Source: an uncultured Lachnospiraceae bacterium | GTDB lineage: Bacteria > Bacillota > Clostridia > Lachnospirales > Lachnospiraceae | DNA: 64,000 bases | Direction of reading: 5' to 3' | NCBI GenBank assembly: GCA_905233695.1 | Contig: CAJODN010000002.1 | Location: 52,914 to 116,913, forward strand | Shown here: positions 16,451 through 24,207 of the stretch, in pieces | Layout: every line of letters begins with the position of its first letter | Numbering within the stretch: position 1 is the first letter of the stretch | Translations under genes and position numbers: made by a program | Notes under the pieces: model-generated | The model's database searches: none | Seen by the model: only the letters and a program-made list of their open reading frames with translations | What the model was told of the DNA's origin: nothing

Positions 16451-17773
16451 ATGGGTATTATGACGTTTAAAGGCGGCATCCATCCCTATGATGGTAAGGA
16501 ATTATCCAAAGCCAAGCCCGTACGTAAATTGCTTCCTAAGGGTGAGCTGGTATATCCGTTGTCACAGCATATCGGTGCACCGGCTTCGCCTATAGTTAAG
16601 GTTGGCGATTATGTACTCCGCGGTCAGAAGATTGCTGAAGCGGGTGGCTTTGTGTCATCACCTATCTATTCTTCCGTATCCGGTACAGTTAAAGCAATTG
16701 AACCGAGGAGAGTAGTTATCGGAGATATGGTTAATTCCATTATTATTGAGAATGATGGAGCTTACACAGAGACCGGCTTTACGCCTTGCGAGGATTATTC
16801 TTCTTTATCTAACGAAGAAATCATCAGCAAGATTAAAGAGGCCGGAGTCGTTGGTATGGGAGGAGCAGGTTTTCCGACGCATGTTAAGCTGTCACCCAAG
16901 AATCCCGATGATATAGATCATATTATCGCCAACTGTGCCGAATGTGAGCCTTATCTTACGGCTGATTATCGCCGTATGCTTGAGGATCCGGAGAAGCTTA
17001 TAGGCGGAATGAAGGTTGTACTTCAGATGTTTCCCGAAGCCCTCGGAGTATTCGGAATAGAAGATAATAAGCCTGAATGCATTAAGAAGATATCAGAGCT
17101 TATCAAGGATGAGAAGAGAATGGTTGTCGTACCCCTTAGGACGAAATATCCTCAAGGCGGTGAGCGTCAGCTTATCTACGCATGTACTAAGAGAGCGATC
17201 AATTCCAAGATGCTTCCCGCCGATGCCGGATGTATCGTTGATAATGTTGAGACATTGGTTGCAATATACAATGCGGTTGTTCTCGGTAAGCCCGTTATGA
17301 ATCGTATATTTACAGTAACAGGCGGAGCCGTATGCGAGCCTCGTAACTACGATATGTATATGGGAACATCTTTCGAGGAATTCTTAGAGGAATCAGGTGG
17401 CTTCATCAAGGAATGCGAGAAGATGATTGCCGGAGGTCCTATGATGGGCTTCGCTCTTAAGGATGCCAAGATTCCCACAACTAAGACTACATCCGCGCTG
17501 CTTTGTCTTGATGTGGATGAGGCTTCAAAATATAAGACTACGGCCTGCATTAACTGTGGTAGGTGCGTAGAGGCTTGTCCCGAACAGCTCGTTCCTTCTA
17601 AGCTTGCTAAGTTTGCTGAGACGGGACGTAAGGACGAGTTCGAGAAATGGTACGGTATGGAATGTGTTGAATGCGGAAGCTGTACATTTATGTGTCCCGC
17701 AAGACGTCATCTTGCTCAATCGATTAAGACCATGAAGAAGCAGATTCTCGCAGACAAGAGAAAGAAGAAGTAA
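16451..17773 (+). CDS. rnfC: Rnf complex subunit C (NADH-binding, FMN and Fe-S)
   Basis: Peripheral cytoplasmic subunit that exchanges electrons with NAD+/NADH. It is 440 residues. The N-terminal barrel-sandwich region (PLSQHIGAPASPIVKVGDYV) precedes the flavin/NAD-binding part (GVVGMGGAGFPTHVKL, NCAECEPYLTADYRRM, YPQGGERQLI). Two ferredoxin clusters occupy the C-terminus: CINCGRCVEACPEQ near residue 365 and CVECGSCTFMCPARRHL near 405. First gene of rnfCDGEAB, with AGAGAGGGG upstream of the ATG and 16 bases to rnfD. Confidence 0.97.
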   Translation: MGIMTFKGGIHPYDGKELSKAKPVRKLLPKGELVYPLSQHIGAPASPIVKVGDYVLRGQKIAEAGGFVSSPIYSSVSGTVKAIEPRRVVIGDMVNSIIIENDGAYTETGFTPCEDYSSLSNEEIISKIKEAGVVGMGGAGFPTHVKLSPKNPDDIDHIIANCAECEPYLTADYRRMLEDPEKLIGGMKVVLQMFPEALGVFGIEDNKPECIKKISELIKDEKRMVVVPLRTKYPQGGERQLIYACTKRAINSKMLPADAGCIVDNVETLVAIYNAVVLGKPVMNRIFTVTGGAVCEPRNYDMYMGTSFEEFLEESGGFIKECEKMIAGGPMMGFALKDAKIPTTKTTSALLCLDVDEASKYKTTACINCGRCVEACPEQLVPSKLAKFAETGRKDEFEKWYGMECVECGSCTFMCPARRHLAQSIKTMKKQILADKRKKK

Positions 17774-17789
17774 GGAGGTAAGTATTAGA

Positions 17790-18737
17790 ATGGATAAGGT
17801 ATTCAACGTAACATCTTCACCTCATGACAGAGGAAGGATGGATACACAAAAGATAATGCTTTGTGTTCTTATTTCTTTATTGCCGGCTACATTCTTCGGA
17901 ATATACAATTTCGGATATAAAGCACTTATCTTAATTCTTGTTACCGTCGCAACCTGCGTGGTATCGGAATTTGTATTTAATCTTATTGTTAAGAAGGATA
18001 ATACAATAGGTGATCTTAGTGCTGCTGTAACAGGACTTCTGTTGGCACTTAACCTGCCCCACACTTTGCCTTGGTGGCAAGCTGTAATCGGTGGTGTGTT
18101 CGCTATTATAGTTGTTAAATGTTTATTCGGCGGACTTGGTCAGAACTTTATGAACCCTGCCCTGGGTGCAAGATGTTTCCTTCTTATATCATTTACAAGC
18201 TCGATGACGAGCTTCACTTATGACGGAATAACGGAAGCAACACCTCTTGCCATGCTTAAGAACGGCGAGACTGTTGAGCCTCTTAAGATGCTTCTCGGTA
18301 CAGAAGCCGGAACAATCGGTGAGACATCTGTTATCTGTCTTCTTATCGGAGCAATATTCTTAATACTCGTTGGTATTATTGATATCAGAATACCCGGTGC
18401 ATATATTATTACATTTGCACTGTTTATTATGCTGTTCGGAGGTAAGGGCTTCGACCTTGACTTCTTAATCGAGCATTTATGCGGTGGCGGACTTATCTTA
18501 GGTGCTTTCTTCATGGCAACCGATTATGCTACAAGTCCCATAACTCCGCTTGGTAAGATAATATTCGGAATAGTACTCGGTATTTTAACCGGAATCTTCA
18601 GATTGTTCGGTTCTAACGCCGAAGGTGTTTCTTATGCAATTATTATCGGTAACCTTCTTGTTCCCCTTATTGAGAAGGTCACAATACCAAGAGCTTTCGG
18701 TATTACTAAAGTAAAGGAGGTAAGTGAAGATGAATAA
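17790..18737 (+). CDS. rnfD: Rnf complex subunit D (covalent FMN membrane subunit)
   Basis: Integral membrane subunit of the ion-translocating ferredoxin:NAD+ oxidoreductase. The 315-residue protein starts with the family N-terminus VTSSPHDRGRMDTQKIML, has multiple membrane spans, and carries the flavinylation-type motif DGITEATPLAML with Thr151 as the probable FMN attachment site. The conserved GQNFMNPALGARCFLL and ATDYATSPITPLGKI are present. The end overlaps the rnfG start by 8 bases. Confidence 0.97.
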   Translation: MDKVFNVTSSPHDRGRMDTQKIMLCVLISLLPATFFGIYNFGYKALILILVTVATCVVSEFVFNLIVKKDNTIGDLSAAVTGLLLALNLPHTLPWWQAVIGGVFAIIVVKCLFGGLGQNFMNPALGARCFLLISFTSSMTSFTYDGITEATPLAMLKNGETVEPLKMLLGTEAGTIGETSVICLLIGAIFLILVGIIDIRIPGAYIITFALFIMLFGGKGFDLDFLIEHLCGGGLILGAFFMATDYATSPITPLGKIIFGIVLGILTGIFRLFGSNAEGVSYAIIIGNLLVPLIEKVTIPRAFGITKVKEVSEDE

Positions 18738-19359
18738 AATCGTTAAAGATGCTCTTGTTCTTACTCTCATTACTTTAATAGCAGGCTGTGCTTTAGGTCT
18801 TGTATACGAAGTTACGAAGGAGCCTATTTTGAAAGCCAGTGAGGCCGCGACAGAGAAGGCTTATAAGGAAGTATTCGAGACGGCAGCTAAGTTTGAAGAA
18901 ATGAAGGACTTTGATGCCGACAAGGCTAATGAGATTATCGCTGAGAAAGGCTATACAGACGGTACTGTTACTACTTGTGAAGTTGTTGATTGCGTTAAGG
19001 CACTTGATTCTTCCGGTAATGTGGCAGGCTATGTGGTAACCATGAAGTCAAAGGAAGGTTACGGAGGAGATATTGTATTTTCCATGGGCGTAACAAAAGA
19101 CGGTGTACTCAACGGTTACTCTATAACTAAGATTGACGAGACTCCCGGTCTTGGTATGAAAGCAAAAGAAGATAAATTCATGGATCAATTCAAGAATAAG
19201 AAAGCGACCACATTGGAGGTTGTGAAGACTGCTTCTAATGATGAGAATGCTGTTCAGGCAATCAGTGGTGCTACAATAACATCTAAAGCTATAACTTATG
19301 CTGTTGATGCCGGTCTCTTTTATGTATCCAACTTACTTTCGGGAGGTGCTGCATCATGA
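18730..19359 (+). CDS. rnfG: Rnf complex subunit G (covalent FMN, extracytoplasmic)
   Basis: Single-span subunit with an exterior FMN-binding domain. ATG 18730 was chosen over GTG 18724 because AAAGGAGG (about 18713-18720) is then 9 bases away; the product is 209 residues. The N-terminal span is ALVLTLITLIAGCALGLVYEVTK. The domain has GYGGDIVFSMGV and DETPGLGMKAKE, and the covalent flavin motif SGATITSKAI around Thr182. ApbE, encoded convergently 2.3 kb away, is the enzyme that would add FMN. The stop overlaps the rnfE start (ATGA). Confidence 0.96.
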   Translation: MNKIVKDALVLTLITLIAGCALGLVYEVTKEPILKASEAATEKAYKEVFETAAKFEEMKDFDADKANEIIAEKGYTDGTVTTCEVVDCVKALDSSGNVAGYVVTMKSKEGYGGDIVFSMGVTKDGVLNGYSITKIDETPGLGMKAKEDKFMDQFKNKKATTLEVVKTASNDENAVQAISGATITSKAITYAVDAGLFYVSNLLSGGAAS

Positions 19360-20138
19360 ATAAAATAGGAGAACGTTTATATAACGGTATTATTAAAGAG
19401 AATCCCACATATGTCCTGATGCTCGGTATGTGTCCGACGCTTGCCGTTACGACATCAGCAATGAACGGTATCGGAATGGGACTGTCAACAACTGTAGTGC
19501 TTGTTATGTCGAACCTTTTCATTTCAGCACTTAGAAAAGTGATTCCCGATAAAGTGAGAATGCCTGCATTTATCGTAATTGTTGCATCATTCGTGACAAT
19601 TGTTCAGTTCCTTGTGCAAGGCTTCTTGCCGGATCTGTACGAATCGCTGGGTATATATATTCCACTTATCGTAGTTAACTGTATTATCCTCGGTCGTGCC
19701 GAGAGTTATGCATCTAAGAACCCTGTCCTTCCCTCAATATTCGACGGACTTGGTATGGGACTTGGATTCACAATCGGTATTACCATTATCGGTGCCATAA
19801 GAGAACTTATCGGAGCCGGCGCTATATTCGGCTTCCAGGTACTTCCTCTTGCCGATGAACAAGCAGGTACTGCCGGATATACACCTATATCTATATTCAT
19901 TCTTGCACCCGGTGCGTTCCTTGTTCTGGGATTCGTCGTTGCGATTATGAATAAGATTAGAAGCAGCGCTGAGAAAAAGGGCGTTAAGATTGCACCGCCT
20001 CAGGGTTGTCTTGCAGGCGACTGTGCTTCTTGTGCCAATAAGTGCGCCGAAGCTACGGTTTCTGAACTAAAAGCTGATAATAAAGATGATTCAAATGACG
20101 ACGGTCAAGTGAAAGATCTTAATAAATCTGAAGAATAG
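19356..20138 (+). CDS. rnfE: Rnf complex subunit E with Cys-rich C-terminal tail
   Basis: Membrane subunit homologous to RnfA/NqrD, 260 residues. It has the typical NGIIKENPTYVLMLGMCPTLAVT start, GRAESYASKNPVLPSIFDGLGMGLGFT and six spans. Beyond the normal end near residue 205 there is a hydrophilic tail with four cysteines at 218, 223, 226 and 230 (C-x4-C-x2-C-x3-C) followed by an acidic Asp/Asn/Lys stretch. The tail could bind a metal or Fe-S cluster, which is inference. Coupled to rnfG by a 4-base overlap. Confidence 0.96.
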   Translation: MNKIGERLYNGIIKENPTYVLMLGMCPTLAVTTSAMNGIGMGLSTTVVLVMSNLFISALRKVIPDKVRMPAFIVIVASFVTIVQFLVQGFLPDLYESLGIYIPLIVVNCIILGRAESYASKNPVLPSIFDGLGMGLGFTIGITIIGAIRELIGAGAIFGFQVLPLADEQAGTAGYTPISIFILAPGAFLVLGFVVAIMNKIRSSAEKKGVKIAPPQGCLAGDCASCANKCAEATVSELKADNKDDSNDDGQVKDLNKSEE

Positions 20139-20152
20139 GAGGGGAGTGCTAA

Positions 20153-20728
20153 ATGAAGACATTACTTATAATATTAATCGGTTCATCAATAGTTAATAAC
20201 GTAGTGCTCAGCCAATTCTTAGGATTATGTCCTTTCCTTGGCGTATCCAAGAAGACGGATACGGCTCTCGGTATGGGCGGAGCGGTTATCTTCGTTATGA
20301 CTATTTCATCCCTTGTTGCAAGCTTGATATACAAGTTTATCTTGCTTCCCACGGGATTCGAATATTTACAGACAATTGTATTTATTCTTGTAATTGCAGC
20401 ACTTGTTCAGTTCGTGGAAATGTTCCTTAGAAAGAAGGTTCCGAGCCTCTATAAGTCACTCGGTGTATATCTTCCGCTTATAACAACGAACTGTGCCGTA
20501 CTCGGTGTTGCTCTTAAGAACGTTACAAACGAGTACAACATTTTAGAATCTGTTGTTAACGGTGTTGCTACGGCAATTGGTTTTGCTATAGCCCTCGTAA
20601 TAATGGCAGGTATCAGAGAAAAGATAGAATACAATGATATTCCTAAGCCTTTCAGAGGTTCTGCTCTTGTTCTTATCACAGCAGGTCTTATGGCTATGGC
20701 ATTCTTTGGATTCTCAGGCGTGATATAG
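20153..20728 (+). CDS. rnfA: Rnf complex subunit A
   Basis: Membrane subunit pairing with RnfE; in studied complexes the A/E pair holds an intramembrane Fe-S cluster. It has 191 residues with SSIVNNVVLSQFLGLCPFLGVSKK at the start and LPLITTNCAVLGVALKN in the middle (both conserved Cys regions), plus six spans and a terminal TAGLMAMAFFGFSGVI. It is preceded by AGGAGGGG and followed 10 bases later by rnfB. Confidence 0.97.
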   Translation: MKTLLIILIGSSIVNNVVLSQFLGLCPFLGVSKKTDTALGMGGAVIFVMTISSLVASLIYKFILLPTGFEYLQTIVFILVIAALVQFVEMFLRKKVPSLYKSLGVYLPLITTNCAVLGVALKNVTNEYNILESVVNGVATAIGFAIALVIMAGIREKIEYNDIPKPFRGSALVLITAGLMAMAFFGFSGVI

Positions 20729-20738
20729 GAGGTAGGAT

Positions 20739-21527
20739 ATGATATTAGGTATAATACTTGCGGCTGTAATAGTCGGTGTTACCGGATGTGTACTTGGTTT
20801 CTTCCTCAGCTTTTCCGCCGAGAAATTCAAGGTTGAGGTTGATGAGAGAGAGACTAAGATACTGGATGTACTTCCGGGTAATAACTGCGGTGGTTGCGGA
20901 TATGCCGGTTGTTCAGGCTTAGCTGCTGCCATTGTGAAAGGTGATGCGCCCGTAAACGGCTGTCCCGTAGGCGGTAACCCCGTTGCAGCCAAGGTCGGCG
21001 AGATAATGGGCGAGAAGGTAGAAGAAGGCGCTAAGAAGGTTGCATTTGTAAAATGTGCCGGAGATTGTGAAAAGGCAGAAGAAGACTATAACTACACTGG
21101 TGTAGAGGATTGTAATGCAATGTTCCTTGTCCCCGGTGGCGGACCTAAGTCTTGTAACTACGGTTGTATGGGCTTCGGAAGCTGTGTAGAGGCATGTCCT
21201 TTCGATGCTATTCATATCGTAGACGGAATTGCCAAGGTTGATCCTTTGGCTTGTAAGGCATGTGGTAAATGTGTGGATACTTGCCCGAAGAAACTTATCG
21301 AGCTTATTCCCTTTGACGCATCTCATGTTGTACAGTGTAGCTCTAAGGATAAGGGTAAGGACGTTATGTCTGTATGTAAGGTTGGCTGTATCGGTTGTAA
21401 GTTATGCGAGAAGAACTGTGAATTCGACGCAGTTCACGTAGAAGACAACGTGGCATACATCGACCAGGATAAGTGTACAGGCTGTGGCGTATGTGCCGAG
21501 AAGTGCCCGAAGAAAGTTATAAAGTAA
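20739..21527 (+). CDS. rnfB: Rnf complex subunit B (ferredoxin-accepting Fe-S protein)
   Basis: Entry point for electrons from reduced ferredoxin. The 262-residue protein has an N-terminal membrane span (ILAAVIVGVTGCVLGFFLSF), then the Fe-S domain NNCGGCGYAGCSGLA with a downstream NGCPVGG. Several ferredoxin-like clusters follow: CMGFGSCVEACPFDAI, CKACGKCVDTCPKKLI, CIGCKLCEKNCEFDAV and CTGCGVCAEKCPKKV. The cluster-rich C-terminus is normal for clostridial RnfB. It is the last gene of the operon and is followed by a strong terminator. Confidence 0.97.
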   Translation: MILGIILAAVIVGVTGCVLGFFLSFSAEKFKVEVDERETKILDVLPGNNCGGCGYAGCSGLAAAIVKGDAPVNGCPVGGNPVAAKVGEIMGEKVEEGAKKVAFVKCAGDCEKAEEDYNYTGVEDCNAMFLVPGGGPKSCNYGCMGFGSCVEACPFDAIHIVDGIAKVDPLACKACGKCVDTCPKKLIELIPFDASHVVQCSSKDKGKDVMSVCKVGCIGCKLCEKNCEFDAVHVEDNVAYIDQDKCTGCGVCAEKCPKKVIK

Positions 21528-21547
21528 AAATTATGTATGTTCCGGAT

Positions 21548-21582
21548 AAATCCTTCCGAGTGATAGTCGGAAGGATTTTTTT
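21548..21582 (+). terminator. Rho-independent terminator of the rnf operon
   Basis: A 12-bp stem AAATCCTTCCGA (21548-21559)/TCGGAAGGATTT, loop GTGATAG, followed by an uninterrupted run of Ts. It is one of the strongest terminators in the window. Confidence 0.93.
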
Positions 21583-21651
21583 AATATACTGATAATCGGA
21601 TTATCGGATAAAAAGTTGCTCATAGATGCCGGATCGAAAGGCAGAACCTTT

Positions 21652-22659
21652 TTATTGTACTTTTTTAAGCATATTGTCATCTATGCCTGAGGTTTTTTCA
21701 ATATTACCATCCTTGGTTACAAATATTGCTTCCGTATCAGGAATAGATTCTATTAGCTGCATGCCTTTATCTAATCCGTATATAAATGCTATTGAAGATA
21801 GGGCATCACCGGCAGTGGAAGACGAGTTAATGATAGTTACGCTATCCAGCTCGTTATCTACAGGATATCCGGTATTAACGTCGATTATATGGTGGTACTT
21901 TACACCGTTATATTCAAAGTAGCGTTGGTAATCACCTGATGTCACAATTGACTTATTGGTGACGCTTAAAGCACAAAGGGGAGTGCCCGATTCATCGAAG
22001 GGCTTCTGGATACCTATATTATAATTGGTTGTGCCGTCTTTTCTGTCGAGACACAGTACATTACCACCGAGGTTGATTACACCCTTGGTTATACCGTTGG
22101 AATTAAGATAATCCTTAATCTTATCGGCAATAAAGCCCTTGGCAATACCGCCGAGATCCAGCTGTTCCTTGTCGGTCTTAAGTCTTACTCTGTTCCCGTC
22201 AATCTCAATGTTCTTATAATTAAATCCCATGGCGCTTTGTACTTCTTCGGGAGTAGGCGGAACAGTCCTGTTCTTAATGTCCCATAGCGTTGTAAGCTTA
22301 CCTATGGATATGTCGAATGTACCATCGGACATTTCTCCATAGTTTATGCCTTGTTTAATAAGGTCGATGGTATCGGGGTTAACTTCGGTAAATTCTCCGT
22401 TAGAGTGGTTAATCTTATATATATCCGAGTTTTCCTTGGTATTGCTAAGCATCTCATCGTACTTCTTGGCGATATTAAAGCATTCGTCGATATATTTCTC
22501 TGAATCGGATCCATATAATGTGATTGTAATTACTGTATCCAGGGCGAATCCATTCTTGGTGACAGGCTCATTAGAATTCATACTGCAAGAGCAGGAGCAG
22601 AGAGCTATCGTCATAATTATACATAGTATTAAGCTTATTATTTTTGTTATATTCTTCAT
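21652..22659 (-). CDS. apbE: FAD:protein FMN transferase (lipoprotein)
   Basis: Transfers FMN from FAD to Thr residues of Rnf/Nqr-type proteins. It has 335 residues, with a lipoprotein signal peptide (IALCSCSC lipobox region near residue 22) placing it outside the membrane, where RnfG and RnfD carry their flavins. Family motifs are FALDTVITITLYG, GTFDISIGKLTTLWDI, LDLGGIAKGFIADKI, GVINLGGNVLCL, HHIIDVNTGYPV (metal-binding) and SSSTAGDALSSIAFIYG. It is convergent with the rnf operon. The short inverted repeat AAAGG/CCTTT at 21638-21652 lies at its 3' end. Confidence 0.95.
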   Translation of the reverse strand: MKNITKIISLILCIIMTIALCSCSCSMNSNEPVTKNGFALDTVITITLYGSDSEKYIDECFNIAKKYDEMLSNTKENSDIYKINHSNGEFTEVNPDTIDLIKQGINYGEMSDGTFDISIGKLTTLWDIKNRTVPPTPEEVQSAMGFNYKNIEIDGNRVRLKTDKEQLDLGGIAKGFIADKIKDYLNSNGITKGVINLGGNVLCLDRKDGTTNYNIGIQKPFDESGTPLCALSVTNKSIVTSGDYQRYFEYNGVKYHHIIDVNTGYPVDNELDSVTIINSSSTAGDALSSIAFIYGLDKGMQLIESIPDTEAIFVTKDGNIEKTSGIDDNMLKKVQ

Positions 22660-22752
22660 AATATCCCGTTTTTTAATGATTTTTCACTCAAAATATGGTA
22701 AATTATTACTTTGGTAGTTTGTGTACAAGAATATGATAACAAAGGAAAGTAT

Positions 22753-23601
22753 ATGTTACAAGAAATAGATTTCAGTAATAAGAAAAGAGTAGTTATTAAA
22801 ATAGGCTCTAATTCGCTTTTGCACGAGGATACCCAGAAGATTGACTATCTTAAGATAGAGAAGTTAATTAGAGAAATAGTAGACCTGCGTAACCGTGGTA
22901 TCGACGTATGCTTGGTATCATCGGGAGCCATTGCAGTTGGCAGGAATTCTGCCTTCTATAATGATGATGTCTCAACTAATGCCAAGATGCAGGCATTAGC
23001 TTCCATCGGACAGGCTAGGCTTGTAAGTATTTATCAGAACATTTTTAGGGAATACAACCAAGAGGCAGGGCAAGTATTAATGACGAAGAATACCATTACC
23101 AACAATGTCTCAAGGAAGAATGCCCAGAACACCTTCGAAGCGCTGTTCGAAATGGGAGTTGTCCCAATCGTTAATGAAAATGACACTGTAAGCACCTTCG
23201 AGATTCAATTTGGTGATAATGACACGCTGTCGGCTCTTGTAGCCTATTTAATCAAAGCAGACCTTCTTATACTGCTTACCGACATAGACGGGCTCTATAC
23301 GGCGAATCCGCGCTCTCACGAGGATGCTGAGTTCGTGCCTTATATAGATAATATTGATGAAGTTATGGATATGGGTTCTGAGTCAACAGGTTCCGATGTT
23401 GGCACCGGCGGAATGGCAACCAAGCTTATTGCGGGTAAGATTGCGACTCTATCCGGCGCTGATATGGTTATTGCCAATAGTGATGACCTCTCTATAATCC
23501 ATAAGATTATAGAAGGCGACTTCAAGGGCTCGGTATTTAGATCTAATTTCGATGAATACTTCGACGTTCTCGGCTATATCGAAGACAATTATAACTACTA
23601 G
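22753..23601 (+). CDS. proB: Glutamate 5-kinase, short form without PUA domain
   Basis: First step of proline synthesis from glutamate. ATG 22753 has AAAGGAAAG just upstream and gives 282 residues; the upstream extension to 22711 is unlikely. The amino-acid kinase fold is complete: RVVIKIGSNSLL, VCLVSSGAIAVGRN, ASIGQARLVSIYQ, VVPIVNENDTVS, FGDNDTLSALVAYLIKADLLILLTDI (two adjacent motifs), and GTGGMATKLIAGKIATLSGADM. There is no C-terminal PUA domain, as in other short ProB proteins. proA is not adjacent. Confidence 0.94.
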   Translation: MLQEIDFSNKKRVVIKIGSNSLLHEDTQKIDYLKIEKLIREIVDLRNRGIDVCLVSSGAIAVGRNSAFYNDDVSTNAKMQALASIGQARLVSIYQNIFREYNQEAGQVLMTKNTITNNVSRKNAQNTFEALFEMGVVPIVNENDTVSTFEIQFGDNDTLSALVAYLIKADLLILLTDIDGLYTANPRSHEDAEFVPYIDNIDEVMDMGSESTGSDVGTGGMATKLIAGKIATLSGADMVIANSDDLSIIHKIIEGDFKGSVFRSNFDEYFDVLGYIEDNYNY

Positions 23602-23630
23602 TGGTCGAAGAATATGTTGCATAGGAATAA

Positions 23631-24173
23631 ATGTGTATGAAAAGTAATAAGGAGCTTAGAAAAGAATACTTACAGAGACGAAATGAACTTTCTATAGAAG
23701 AAGTTCTCAGACGTTCCAAGATAATAGAAGATAAGCTATATCAAGCCATTCACGAGTATGATACTGATAATATTCTATGCTATTATCCGCTTAAAAAGGA
23801 AGTAAACCTCTTAGGTCTCTATAACATATTGCTCGACGAAGGATATAATCTCTACTTTCCGGTGGTGTATAGGGACGGAATGAGATTCTATAAGGCTAAT
23901 AATATGGAAGAATTCTCAATTGGTACATTTGACGTATATGAGCCTGATGACAGAAGGTTTGAATTCAGGAGCATGGAAGCTTTCGTAATAACACCGGGAC
24001 TTGTATTTGACAAGGATAATAACAGGGTGGGCTATGGAATGGCCTACTATGATAGATTCCTCAGACATAACACTCAGACTACTCCTGTGGGAGTATGCTT
24101 TGATTTCCAGGTGATAGACAGGGTTAACGCAACGCCCTTAGATGTACCTGTTAAGCAAATAATTACGGATTAA
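23631..24173 (+). CDS. 5-formyltetrahydrofolate cyclo-ligase
   Basis: ATP-dependent conversion of 5-formyl-THF to 5,10-methenyl-THF, rescuing folate. It is 180 residues from ATG 23631 (ATG 23637, better spaced from TAGGAA, is an alternative giving 178). The N-terminal KELRKEYLQRRNELS, the middle ILCYYPLKKEVNLLGLYNILLDEG and the C-terminal VFDKDNNRVGYGMAYYDRFL nucleotide/substrate motif identify the family. It lies between proB and miaB. Confidence 0.94.
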   Translation: MCMKSNKELRKEYLQRRNELSIEEVLRRSKIIEDKLYQAIHEYDTDNILCYYPLKKEVNLLGLYNILLDEGYNLYFPVVYRDGMRFYKANNMEEFSIGTFDVYEPDDRRFEFRSMEAFVITPGLVFDKDNNRVGYGMAYYDRFLRHNTQTTPVGVCFDFQVIDRVNATPLDVPVKQIITD

Positions 24174-24207
24174 TACAGGTCTTATTGATGAAGATTAAGG
24201 AACTTAT

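Noticed and set aside
21626..21922. Plus-strand open frame opposite the apbE 3' end
   Set aside because: apbE motifs on the minus strand are complete; the plus frame is a shadow.
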